NCBI GenBank assembly: GCA_029204225.1
Contig: CM055103.1
Span: 27,824,315 to 27,888,314 of the forward strand
Source: Diphasiastrum complanatum
Lineage: Eukaryota; Streptophyta; Lycopodiopsida; Lycopodiales; Lycopodiaceae
Direction: 5' to 3'
DNA length: 64,000 nucleotides
Position 1 is the first letter of the stretch; every line of letters starts with the position of its first letter. The notes below the pieces were generated by a model. That model had not been told where the DNA came from. It was given only the letters and a program-made list of their open reading frames with translations, and made no database searches. Shown here in pieces: positions 46,101 to 55,663 of this stretch. The translations under genes and the position numbers were made by a program.

Positions 46101-49100
46101 CCGCGTCGCTGGCGCCTAAGGGTCCCTGTCATCGACATGGGGCTTGCCGCTATGCCAATTGGTCAGTTTGGCGACCACTATGCCTTGGGTTTCATGTGTG
46201 GCTTGTCTTTGCCTTTGGTTACCTTTTGGGGACGGATTCTGAGTTGGCTTTCGGGTTGGTTGGGATTCCAGTTTTCTTAAGTCTGAATGGTTAAGCTTGT
46301 TACGTTTCTGAGTTGGCTTTTACGTAAGTGCATGATGGATGAATGTTAGACTTAAGCGCGTGTTGGGGAAACCGCTCAAGTCCCAGCGCCCTTTGAGGCG
46401 CCGGCGCAACATGTGGTATCAGAGCCGACTAGCCGGTCAGCTACGCAAGTCTCACAGGGATGGCCACGTTTTGGGATTTGTCAGGACAACCGTTGCGCAA
46501 GGTGCTGCCCACAGTGTAAGCACGGGTGCGTCCACGGTCGGGGTGGTCGGCAGAACGGGGGACTTGATGAGTCAAAGTGCTGCCCTCGAGGTGTAAGCAC
46601 GGTCAGTTCTCGCAGTTCGGGCCTGGCGATGTCTGCACGTAGGACGGATGAGGCAAAGTGCTGCCTAGGTAGGTGAAAGCACGGTCTGTACCTTGTGGGG
46701 TGCGGGGCGACATATTCGAACTGTACGGGTTAACCATTGATACAGAGATGCTGCTCGAATTCGGGTGTAAAGCACGGGTGGTTAGCTGCCGGTGCGGGAT
46801 AGCTGCCGATCGTTTAGCTATAAGGGCTATCGACCAAAAAGTGGTGGGGCGTGACTGAGGCAATGTGCTGCTTAATGGTGAAAGCACGGATGGTTGGATG
46901 GATGTTTCCCCGTGGGCTAATTCTGTGATAGATCTGTGTGGGCGCGGCTAGGCAAAGATCCTACGTCCGGTCTCAAGGGGAATGTGACTTGAGAGGGATC
47001 CTCTGTTTAGCTTTGGTTGGTATGTTCGTTTGTGGTGTGCTTGCCTGGACCTGAATTATCTCTGACTACTTGTTTTGATCCAGGTGATCTGATCTAGTTG
47101 GGAGTTGTGAGAGGAGCTTACATTTATGAGTGGACGACGCACAAGTATGGAAAGGAGCTTCCATGGGGCAACCCCCAAGATTGGTTCAAGATTGTTATTC
47201 TTATCAGGAAAGATCGCGGGGAAGAAGTCAGATTTCATGATCGACTCCGGAGCTTCACATAACTATATCTCAAGGAGCGTAGTGGAACAATTCAGCTTGC
47301 CGACCAGGAATGTTACATCTACTCTCAAGGTAGAAACAGCGAAGGGAGCACTAGATGCAGACAAAGCGACATTGAACATCCCGGTGCAGATTGGAAGATG
47401 GAAGGCTAAACTTAGCTTTGTGATTTTAGAGATCGATGCCTTCGATGTGATTTTGGGCCTCCCTTGGTTAAATGAACACTGTATCGCAGTTTTGGGTAGG
47501 AGCTCAAACTTGGTCCTCTTGGATTATAAGGGACAAATCTGCGTGACAAAAGCCCTGCCCGGAGGAAATGCTAAGGATACCGATATTGAACAAAATCTGG
47601 TTGCAGCATTAGTGATGAAAAGAATGGCGAAAGGGAAAAGGTCAAAGTGCTTTCTTTGCATCTGTCGAGAAGTCCCAGAAGGGAAAAGCGTGCGACAAGA
47701 AAACTTGCCAAAAGAAGTGGCAGATCTGTTAGAAGAATTTAGCGATGTGTTCCCGGAGGAACTCCCAGCTAAGCTACCTCCTCGAAGACCAGTGGACCAT
47801 AAAATTGAGTTGGTACCAGGAACAGAGCCAACTTCACGAGCACCCTACAGAATGTCACAAGAAGAGTTGGCGGAACTGAAACGACAAATTGGTGAACAAT
47901 ATATTTCAAGACATGGACACCGGAATGTGAAGCAGCGTTCCAAGAACTAAAACGACGGATCACTCAAGAACCCATCCTTTCCTTACCGGACTTTAGCAAA
48001 CCTTTTGAAATACATACAGATGCGTCGAACTTTGCTATTGGGGCCGTGCTGATGCAAGACGGAAAACCTGTTGCATATTTTTCAAAGAAATTGAGTGACG
48101 TAGAGCGACGATGGCCAACTCATGAAAAAGAAATGGTCGCAGTAGTTCAAGCAGTGGAGCATTGGAGACATTATGTGGCAGGAAAACCCTTTAAGGCGTT
48201 CACTGATAATGTATCACTCAAGTACTTCTCATCCCAAGGTATGCTCACGCCAAAGCAAATGCGATGGCAAAACTTTCTCTCAAAATTCAATATAGACATT
48301 TTACACACGGCGGGAAAGAACAATGTGGTGGCGGACGCACTAAGTAGACAGGAACACTTGATGGCAACAGTGAAAACTCAGGTGACTGGCCTACTCCAAG
48401 AAATCAGGGAGAATTATGGTGTAGATGCGTTGGCGAAGGACTTAATGATCGAATTCTAGCTGGGAAAGCCTCATAAACATTTCACTTGGAAAGATCAAAT
48501 GGCTGTTTATAAACAACGCAGAGTATATGTCCCAGACAACATCAACCTGAGGAAGAAAGTCTTGCGAGAACATCATGACGTACTAGCCGCCGGGCATCCA
48601 GGGGTGAATCGTATGTATGAACTTCTCAAAAGAGGCTTCTATTGGCCAAGTATGTGGGCAGACGTTGAATCCTATGTGCAAACATGCCCGACATGTCAAC
48701 AAGTGAAGGTGGAACCGCTAGCTCCGGCTGGACTACTCCAACCATTACCGGTACCAGCATACCCATGGGATTCGGTGAGCATGGATTTTATTGTTCAACT
48801 ACCACGGTGCCAAGGATTCGACTCAATTTATGTGGTGGTTGACCGGTTTTCAAAGCAAGTTCATCTAGTACCAACTAAAAGTTCAGTGACAGCTGAAGAA
48901 GTGGCAAGGTTATTTTTCAAATGTGTTTTCAAATACCACGGCCTGCCTAGAACGATTATTTCTGACCGAGACACCAAGTTCGTCGGAAAGTTTTGGACTT
49001 GTCTATTTCGCCTCGTGGGAACCGGATTGAATTTCAGTACTGCATATCACCCTCAGACAGATGGGCAAACGGAGCGAGTCAATCGACAGATTGAACAATA

Positions 49101-52100
49101 TTACGAAATTATGTCGCTTGGGACCAATCCGATTGGGTCAACTACTTGGATATTCTCGAGTTTGCACATAACAACCAAGTGAACAGATCTACTGGAAGGG
49201 CACCCTTCGAGATAAGCAATGGTCGGCTACCGATTGTTCCAAGCTCTTTTCTTACAGGCGTGCAGGAAACACCAGTACCCACTGTAGAGGAATTCATCAA
49301 TGAGTGGCACACAAAGCTGACAGAGGTGAAGGCATTTTTAGAGCAGTCACAAAGGAGTATGGCAGCTGACGTAAACCCACATCGACGAGAACTGGAATTT
49401 GAGGAAGGTGATCAAGTATGGCTGAACACAAAGAACATTGCGTTACCAAAAGGTTTTTCTCATAAGTTCGCTCGACCTTATGCGGGACCATATTATGTCA
49501 CCAAGAAGATCAACCCAATGGCTTACCGATTAGCGCTGCCATCCAGCTTGGATATACACAATGTGTTTCATATCTCATTACTCAAACGGTACAAACCAGA
49601 TGAGCGATTTGATCGGCAACACGAACTCCATCACCCACCAACGACACTTGATGATACGAAGAGGCAGCTTGTACCAGAACAAATATTGACACATAGAAAG
49701 CGAACTGGCGTTCAACGTGAATATCTAGTGAAGTGGCTATGGGCTCCACTTATTGAGGCTTCTTGGGAGTACGAAGACAAACTTAAGGAGGGAGCCCCTG
49801 AAGTACTAGCAGATTATCTGCAGAAGAACCAACGCAATAGCCGTTTTCCCAGATCGGCACACAAAGCACTACCTGGCGGCATGCCTCTTACATAAACATT
49901 CATGGCCATTCTGAAGTTCAAGGAACTTCTCGGTATGTTTCTTAAGTTTGCCAATAAATCACTTGCAGCTTTACACAGGTTTTACGTAAGTGAACTTTAT
50001 CTACACTTTTCCTGTGCTACTGCCAATGTATTTTGTAATTCAAAGTTGTTAAGGCCGGTGAATTAAGCCCGTGCCATACGTCCTACGTCTAGTTTGGACC
50101 TGATGAGGACATCAGCTTTTTCAAACGAGGGGAGGATGTTGTAAAGCTGACTCAGGTGCACCCAACGTGCCCTGTAAGACTCTAAGGGGTGACACTCCCT
50201 AAGGTCCCAGAGCAAGTTAGAACGTCAAGGACTGAGCCTCCGACCTGTGGTGAGCCAGTCAAGTAGTCACAAGTCATGAGCTAGCTCTGGAGCTCGAGTC
50301 ATGGCCTAGTCAGGAAGCAAGTTGATTCTGCCACCGGAACGGCTCCTGGGACCCATGTCCGGGAGCCAGACTGATTCTGCCAGGCTTGCCAGGCTTAATC
50401 AGCAAAATAAAAACTAAGTCCCAAAAAGCGTGCTTTACCAGAAAGCACTATGTTTCAGAACAGAGGGGGTGCGCCGAATCACAGCAGAACTATAGGGGGA
50501 GTCCAGCAGACAGAAACTTGGGCAGCTCAACCAGCGCCAGGAATCCAGTCGCCAGGTCTCAGCTCCCTCTACCAGCACGAGCCAGGCACAATGCCCAGCA
50601 CGTGTTGGTGGCCCCGAGACCGGTCAGTCTATGTATGAATGTAACCTCTTCCAAATCTAATAAAGTTGATCCTTGGGGATGATTACCATTTCGGTTTCGC
50701 CTCCGGGACTGGTCCAAGTGGAAGGACCCTTACTACAACCTTTTTGCGTCGCTGGCGCCTAAGGGTCCCTGTTATCGACATGGGGCTTGCCGCTATGCCA
50801 ATTGGTCAGGGCGACCACTATGCCTTGGGTTTCATGTGTGGCTTGTCTTTGCCTTTGGTTACCTTTTGGGGACGGATTCTGAGTTGGCTTTCGGGTTGGT
50901 TGGGATTCCAGTTTTCTTAAGTCTGAATGGTTAAGCTTGTTACGTTTCTGAGTTGGCTTTTTTAACTGCATGATGGATGAATGTTAGACTTAAGCGCGTG
51001 TTGGGGAAACCGCTCAAGTCCCAGCGCCCTTTGAGGCGCCGGCGCAACAACGCCCTCCTAGCCTTAATATAGAGAGGAGAGAAGGAATCTTCCTCATGCA
51101 TGTGCACCTGCATGAGCTAGAGTGAGAGGGACTGCATGCATTTGGGTGCATGGGACCTTGGACCCTCCAAATGTAAAAATATCACCTTAAGCCCCTTAAC
51201 CTTGACATCCTCAAGGTTAATAATTATTATTCATCTTGGGCCTACTTGTGGCTTGTAGTTCCAAGTCCAACTTCATGGGTACTAGACCTAGTTAAGTCTT
51301 ATGTTAGGTTCCCTAGCCAATACCCCCTTGGTAAATTAGCCATCGAACTTTAGGTTCCTAACATCATTGAACTCATCCAAGGCAAATGCACCACCGCTAT
51401 CTAATTGCAAGAAGATTTCTAAAAAGTAAAAAAAAAACCGGTATGCAATCTGCACATACAAGTTGCTAGACAGCACCTGAGCTTGTCACTTGATGTCAAT
51501 AACATGACTCAAGTGGTACGCAAGGTCAGATAGTGCACACCTAGATCGGAAGTCTCATAGCAGCTACACAATGGACATTTGAGACATGGATGGTAGCTAG
51601 GGGCATCAGTTCAAAACATTCAAATGGCCTAAACTGATCACAACTCTAGATGCTCTTCGAAACTACCTGAGACTTCTCTATGAGATGGGCTATGGTGGTA
51701 TGGGACACTATGGCTACCATCTAGTGGGTTGATCAAGGCTGTTGGTTGTGCTCAGGGGTGAACACGGTTATATGTTTTACAATTGGGTGGAGAATTCCAT
51801 GTCCAAGTACTATACTAAATTTTTGTTAATTTATTGGATCTATGCTTGTGTGTATGCAAAGATTGGCAACAATAAATTTCAATGTTTGAACTTTAAAAAT
51901 TAGCCCTTCAAACTCATTATTTCAAGATTGCAAGCCAATAATAATATATTGAAGTTACAACATGGTAGGAACTTGGAAGTGGATATTAGCATATCGACAA
52001 TATGACCTCCAAGTTCCTACGATGTTCGAACTTGTATGCTTTATGTTGGCTTGCAATCTTGAACTTACGAGTTTAGGGGCTCAATTTTCAAAGTTCAAAC

Positions 52101-53318
52101 ATCAAAGTAACCATTGTCAATCCTTGCATACACTATGCAAGCCCTACCACTCGAGCTCATCACAGATCAGGCAACAAGGAGAGGGTACGAGCTCTAGTGC
52201 TCTCAGATACAAGGAGCCTGATGAGGAGGAAGTGGAGACCTCAGAGGATAAGAAATATGTTGAGGAAGAAGAGGATACTGATGACGAGGGGGAAGAAAAG
52301 AGCTCCTGAGAAGCGAGGAAATGCTTTTGACAAACTCCTCCTACAATACTTCAAATGTATGTTTTCATTGACATGATGCCAGCGTATTTTGGAAATCTCT
52401 ACCTTTCAAATTGTGAATGATTGATCTCTTGATTCCAATTCAATAAAAAAAAAATGCAAAAGCACATTTAAACTTGAATGGGACACTGGGCCCTGGCCAG
52501 CTAGGAAAGTTGAAGGAACCTAGAGGCTTGAAAAGGAGAACACCAACCCTTGGCCAACTTTTGCACTGATCTCAACGCCAGGAATCACGCGAATTCCATA
52601 CTTGTCGGCCGCTGCAATAGCCTCCTCCACACCTGCCATCGTGTCGTGATCTGTCAAAGCAAGCACCTTCACCTGTTCCATCCACAAATACAACAATGAT
52701 GGTGATAATGACGACGACAAAAAGCTCAGAAGAAACTTTCAAGCCAACTTATAAACAGGCTACAACACTTATATGGAAGCAGTAAAATAATACTATAAAA
52801 GCTATAGCTAAAATTGGTGTACTTTTTGCAGGTTAGAAAGCTATAAACTTTGAAACCAACCCGCGAAATGCCAATTTCAACAATTAGCTAGTAAAACTTC
52901 ATCTAACTTGTGCGAGCACTCCTATTACGATCTGTAAGCATCATCCATGAATGAATTATTATGTGCTCTAAACTGCGCACAAATAAGATGAAGCCTACAC
53001 CTAATTCACAATGCCAAATGCACTTTACTTTACCCCCTTCCTGAAAGACCTCTCCACCAGCTCTGTAGGAGTAAGCATGCCATCGCTGAAAGTGCTGTGC
53101 GTGTGCAAATCTATGATTGGTAACGTAACGCATGCATTATACGCTCCTTCTTCTTCTTCTTCTTCTTCTTCTGCTGCAGGAGGACGATGAAACTTGGCCC
53201 AGTTTGCCACATACTCCACAGCTTCTTGTTCCGATCCTGGTTTTGCACTCTTATTTTTCTTCTTCTTCTTCTTATTCTTATTCTTATTCTGATTCCTGCT
53301 GCCATTTCCGCTTCCCAT
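40142..53318 (-). CDS. PHP-domain phosphoesterase (plant At2g13840-type), complete five-exon gene
   Basis: Exons: 53318-53034, 52672-52548, 41657-41340, 41122-40953, 40629-40142 (TAG). All junctions have GT/AG borders and the total is 1386 nt, 461 codons plus stop, in one frame. Metal-site motifs in order: DLHTHSTFSDG (residues about 69-79), LTDHDT (exon 2), IPGVEIS, CHTGGVAALAHPW (exon 4), KLGGSDYHG (exon 5), as in PHP (polymerase and histidinol phosphatase) proteins of the YciV/RNase AM type, which hydrolyse phosphoesters of small nucleotides or RNA ends. The plant substrate is uncertain. The N-terminus is low-complexity (Lys run, then eight Glu), followed by VEYVANWAKFHRP. Start at 53318 chosen as the first in-frame ATG. 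The exon 2 donor (CAAGG/gttggt) is the least certain junction. Intron 2 is 10,890 bp and holds nested retrotransposons. No lesion is seen, so the gene is probably functional. Confidence 0.92.
41658..42911 (-). other. PHP gene intron 2, 3' part, with the 3' LTR of the copia relic
   Basis: The copia 3' LTR begins TGTTAGAATTATAGC at 42912 on the minus strand and runs leftward; its other end and target duplication were not found. The rest is AT-rich intron with no gene. Confidence 0.5.
42912..45240 (-). mobile_element. Ty1/copia retrotransposon relic (integrase to RNase H)
   Basis: Minus strand, in order: SKNRTIVESARSMLKFMKLS (integrase end), VFGCKAFVHIPDETRKKLNV and KKAIFVGYDDRVKTYRCCDP (integrase C-terminus, about 44990-44830), RT with KVHQMDIKSTFLKGILDEEI, YGLKQAPRAWY and LYVDGLIIAS (about 44090-43820), RNase H TEVEYKALGSVVQEVAWLRQ and PVYHARIKH (43280-43100), polypurine tract ctttagggagag (42924-42913), then the 3' LTR start. 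The RT active site YVDD is YVDG here and there are several stops, so it is dead. Its 5' continuation is found at 51369-51430, displaced by later insertions. Confidence 0.9.
45494..46411 (+). repeat. 5' LTR of the chromovirus
   Basis: 918 bp, TGTTGTAAAGCTGACTC...GGCGCCGGCGCAACA. A poly(A) signal aataaa lies at 46016-46021. Confidence 0.95.
46414..46425 (+). other. Primer-binding site of the chromovirus (tRNA-iMet)
   Basis: tggtatcagagc, two bases after the LTR end. Confidence 0.95.
46497..46890 (+). repeat. Five hairpin repeats in the retrotransposon leader
   Basis: Five copies of (aaa)gtgctgcc...gtgtaaagcacgg, with gtgct and agcac able to pair: gtgct (or its tgct variant) at about 46502, 46577, 46658, 46748 and 46865. 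The spacing between copies grows from 75 to about 116 bp. The repeats differ in their loops and intervals. They lie between the PBS and the protease ORF, where packaging or dimerisation signals are expected. No gag ORF is visible here. Confidence 0.75.
47126..47950 (+). CDS. Chromovirus protease with truncated RT start
   Basis: Open for 274 codons. MSGRRTSMERSFHGATPKIG leads into the aspartic protease: FMIDSGASHNYISRSVVEQF (catalytic Asp at 47243, residue 40) and FDVILGLPWLNEHCIAVLG (the ILG/W-L block). After a linker comes the RT lead-in FSDVFPEELPAKLPPRRPVD and APYRMSQEELAELKRQI, then the frame runs into a deletion junction at about 47897-47915, so the whole RT palm with its YxDD box is missing. 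The first codons may be the remnant of gag joined to protease, because a usual gag of 300 or more codons is missing upstream. Confidence 0.85.
   Translation: MSGRRTSMERSFHGATPKIGSRLLFLSGKIAGKKSDFMIDSGASHNYISRSVVEQFSLPTRNVTSTLKVETAKGALDADKATLNIPVQIGRWKAKLSFVILEIDAFDVILGLPWLNEHCIAVLGRSSNLVLLDYKGQICVTKALPGGNAKDTDIEQNLVAALVMKRMAKGKRSKCFLCICREVPEGKSVRQENLPKEVADLLEEFSDVFPEELPAKLPPRRPVDHKIELVPGTEPTSRAPYRMSQEELAELKRQIGEQYISRHGHRNVKQRSKN
47907..49145 (+). pseudogene. Chromovirus RNase H and integrase (one TAG, one frameshift)
   Basis: The frame starts right of the RT deletion with WTPECEAAFQELKRRIT, then RNase H: EIHTDASNFAIGAVLMQDGK (Asp), RRWPTHEKEMVAVVQAVEHW (Glu), FTDNVSLKYF (Asp), VVADALSRQ. A TAG at 48457-48459 separates it, in the same frame, from the integrase: zinc finger HHDVLAAGHPGVNR...CPTCQQVK, then the DDE core with DSVSMDFIVQLP, TIISDRDTKFVGKFW, FSTAYHPQTDGQTERVNRQI. 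A one-base lesion near 49095-49115 moves the rest into the next frame. Read-through of the stop is possible in principle, but the frameshift makes decay the simpler reading. Confidence 0.9.
49146..49895 (+). CDS. Chromovirus integrase C-terminus and chromodomain
   Basis: 249 open codons: LDILEFAHNNQVNRSTGRAP, then the GPY/F-type region (FARPYAGPYYVTKKINPMAY), IHNVFHISLLKRYKPDERF, and a chromodomain at the end (EQILTHRKRTGVQREYLVKW then LIEASWEYEDKLKEGAPEVL). The chromodomain identifies the element as a chromovirus and would steer integration to chromatin marks. The position of the second aromatic residue is conserved (SWEY). Confidence 0.9.
   Translation: MDILEFAHNNQVNRSTGRAPFEISNGRLPIVPSSFLTGVQETPVPTVEEFINEWHTKLTEVKAFLEQSQRSMAADVNPHRRELEFEEGDQVWLNTKNIALPKGFSHKFARPYAGPYYVTKKINPMAYRLALPSSLDIHNVFHISLLKRYKPDERFDRQHELHHPPTTLDDTKRQLVPEQILTHRKRTGVQREYLVKWLWAPLIEASWEYEDKLKEGAPEVLADYLQKNQRNSRFPRSAHKALPGGMPLT
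50137..51049 (+). repeat. 3' LTR of the chromovirus
   Basis: 913 bp. It differs from the 5' LTR by, for example, a 3-base deletion at gtcagggcg (about 50808) and a changed stretch near 50960. Confidence 0.95.
51369..51430 (-). pseudogene. 5' continuation of the copia relic (integrase core scrap)
   Basis: Minus-strand text FLQLDSGGAFALDEFN corresponds to the copia integrase block LRSDNGGEF..EF. It joins in frame to 45240 once the solo LTR is removed. Homology fades to the right. Confidence 0.75.
51431..52547 (-). other. PHP gene intron 2, 5' part
   Basis: Host intron apart from the foldback element at 51849-52133. An open frame at 51962-52309 overlaps the foldback and ends in a Glu/Asp-rich tail (EEEDTDDEGEEKSS). 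It has no recognised homology and is probably chance. Confidence 0.5.
51849..52133. mobile_element. Foldback / hairpin element with arms of about 125 bp
   Basis: Left arm 51849-51977 (gtgtatgcaaagattgg ... ggtaggaacttgga) and right arm 52008-52133 (tccaagttcctacg ... aatccttgcatacac) are imperfect reverse complements, roughly 80% by eye. Shared blocks include ttcaagattgcaagccaa and gtttgaactttraaaatt. The loop is 30 nt. No target duplication was established. Confidence 0.8.
53150..53290. repeat. Coding trinucleotide tracts in PHP exon 1
   Basis: (CTT)n at about 53150-53172 encodes eight Glu on the minus strand, and (TTC)n/TTA tracts at about 53254-53290 encode the Lys/Asn run. A further (CTC)n tract, in the 5' UTR, lies at about 53363-53386. 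Confidence 0.85.
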
Positions 53319-53399
53319 CTTGTTGACAATCGTCTATAATTCTCAATTCACCACGCCGTTACCTCCTCCTCCTCCTCCTCCTCCTCATACAACCATCCT

Positions 53400-54960
53400 C
53401 GATAAATTTCACTTCCGGAAGGTCACGCATTGCTTCCCAAAAACCTATACTCGGCATAAAAAATCTTCCTACATTTAAAAATATTTTTTAAGGTCTCCAT
53501 ATAAAAGGCTTAGCTTAGAGTTGAGACATTTGAGATTAAATATTTTGGGAGTTTCGAGAGTTTATTTACCTACAAATTGGAGATTTTAGCAATGTGGTGA
53601 ATTAAAGTGGAATTTTGAATATGGCAATTTTGAATCCACAATTATGAAGTTGCATGTGAATGTAAGGATAAATGCTAGAGTTGAAATGACACCATGTACA
53701 CTCTTCCTCCTCTTTTAAGTCATCTTGTGTAAGAAAAATGTTAGGGGTAGGAGATCCTACAAAACAATTCCATGTCAAACAACATATTCTCATTTATTAC
53801 TTTACCCTAAATTGTATGAGAAAGCATGTGAGTATATTTACAATAAAGATGTTCCATGTGATGCAATAAAGACTTATTAAAATCCATTCCAACACAATGT
53901 CTCATCCAATCAATGTATACTAATTTAGTAGTAGAGACAACGAAAGTTTCTACTTCTCAAGTTGAGTATGTACTCTATGCATCAAAAGGGATAGATCGTT
54001 CACTAACAAGTGGAAGGTGCAATTACCTCCAATCATCTACATGTAGACAACCAACTACACATTAGTAATTTGTTACAAACAAATGTATCCAACATCCAAA
54101 AATGAATTTCTCATTAATATATAACAAGCATAAATTTTTGTGAAAAAAACAAGGAATTCTAGAAAGTTGACAAGGTAAAAAAGAATCAAATAGAAAAATC
54201 TCAAGACACAAGGAGCTAGAGCAAACACTAGAAAGCTGGTACATTATCTACTTGGAAAAAATACAATATCAAGCTCTGGTTGTCATTATTCAAACAAACC
54301 TGGCATAGGAGTGTCACTAATAAAAGCAAAACAAAGATCAAAGAAAGCTAAGCATCCTAGGGTTGGATAGTTTAAGCAAAGATAATGAAAATGAACTTAC
54401 CAAAAAAGAGGGACTCAATATAAGTTTTAATAATCGATAATCTTTCACCATCTATTAGTGAGAACAGAAATTACTACTTGAACATTTGGAAGTACATCTT
54501 CAAATCTAAGTGGATTGATACATTGACGGACAAAATTTAGGTGGTGAGTACATAATCTTAGCTAACTAGCAACTCTCTCTAATATTTTGACTAATTAGCT
54601 AGATATGGTTGCATTTGTATGGTAATCAATTTCCTTGTTTTTAACTTCATTGATTCAAAAGTTAGTGAGTATAAATACGATTGATCTTAATAGATGACTA
54701 AATGTACTTTAAGGTTGACAAGAATGGTCTTCATAAATTACCATATATTCCACTATTATTTATAGTTGGCTTTCAAACTTGAAGTGGTTTTGAATTTTAA
54801 CTATACATCTTCAAAAAATTACTTGTCTTAATACAAGAGGAAGTAATATTTTGACTTTATCAATGTTTACTTGATTCATGTCTAGTCTAATGTGTGTCCT
54901 GGCTTGTTGCCGTGAGCGTAGGTAGAAGTATCATTATTGTTGTTACCCTTCGTTAAAGAC
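53400..54960. other. Upstream region of the PHP gene, no other gene seen
   Basis: AT-rich. The PHP promoter should lie here, but I see no confident TATA box. Short open frames have no recognised content. Confidence 0.4.
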
Positions 54961-54969
54961 TTCATTTAA

Positions 54970-55663
54970 GTCTTATCAAGGCTTGTTTTTGTTCTTCTTC
55001 TTTCCCTTTGTGAAAAGGGCCTTCTTCTGGTCTCCATTTGTTTCTCCTTCATCTCTCATCAATCTTTCATCTGCTATGAGATTGATTGCTCTTTCAAATG
55101 TCATCTCAAGCAAACTTAAGATTAGCATTCTCGGCGGCTGATAATATGAGGGTAGTGATTTGATGAAGTACATTAGCTGCTGGGGTGTTGAGACTTGATG
55201 CTCTTGTCCAGATGCAGAGAGTTGCGCGAAGACCGTCTTGATCTTCTCTGCATGTCAATCCAGCTCATTCCCATCCCATCGCAAGCTCTGTAGCTGATTA
55301 TGGAGCTGCATGACTAATGTAGTTGTCCTCACTTCATATTTTTGCTTTAGCTTCTCCCACACTTCATGGCTGCTTTGGCAGTCCTCAATCTACATGAGGA
55401 TGTCTTCGTTTTTTATGGAGGATATGATTGATGATCACCATTGTGGGCTCATCTTTCCTTACCCATTTTGCCCTCCTTGGATCTCCCTCTGGAGGTTTTT
55501 TCTCTGCGATTTCGGTTACTGACCAAATACCTTCGAAGGCCTTCGAGAAGTGTTTTTATCTTGAACTCCATATGCGATAGTTTGCGCCATAATGGTTGAT
55601 CGTGATTTTTGTCTGAATTGTAATAGCCATATTGTATCTAATGAACTTGCTCTAATACTATGT
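54970..55663 (-). pseudogene. Ty1/copia gag relic with primer site
   Basis: A PBS-like tagtattagagc on the minus strand (about 55662-55651, two changes from the tRNA-Met site) follows an LTR end ...cccaaca. Then gag text ANYRIWSS, KKPPEGDPRRAKWVRKDEP, SGQEHQVSTPQQLMYFIKSL and MTFERAINLIADERLMRDEG, ending KKALFTKGKKKNKNKP at about 54976. Stops and shifts throughout, and there is no pol downstream. Confidence 0.75.

Larger units (their letters stand above)
45494..51049 (+). mobile_element. Defective Ty3/gypsy chromovirus, 5.6 kb, near-identical LTRs
   Basis: LTRs 45494-46411 and 50137-51049; 5-bp target duplication acgcc (45489-45493, 51050-51054); PBS 46414-46425; polypurine tract gaggggagga (50127-50136). 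The interior is only 3.7 kb: gag is absent and the RT palm is deleted. Protease, RNase H, integrase and chromodomain remain, with one TAG and one frameshift. LTRs differ at about 15 substitutions plus a few small indels by eye (about 98% identical), so the insertion is relatively young although the coding part is crippled. Confidence 0.95.
45246..51363 (-). mobile_element. Solo LTR (557 bp) inserted in the copia relic and split by a chromovirus
   Basis: The minus-strand start TGTTAGGAACC (51363) and end GGATCCTAATA (45246) are flanked by the 5-bp duplication tcatt (45241-45245 and 51364-51368). The two LTR pieces are 45246-45493 and 51055-51363. The last two bases are TA instead of CA, otherwise the ends mirror each other (TGTTAGGA / TCCTAATA). 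Removing the LTR and one duplication rejoins the copia integrase text (DEFN-DFCE), which proves the insertion order. No matching internal region is present. Confidence 0.85.

Noticed and set aside
46339-46676. Cys-rich ORFs that resemble a zinc knuckle in the chromovirus leader
   Set aside because: They are translations of the repeated hairpin motif in overlapping frames; no gag homology.
48457-48459. Programmed stop read-through between RNase H and integrase
   Set aside because: The same element also has a frameshift and lacks RT and gag, so ordinary decay is simpler.
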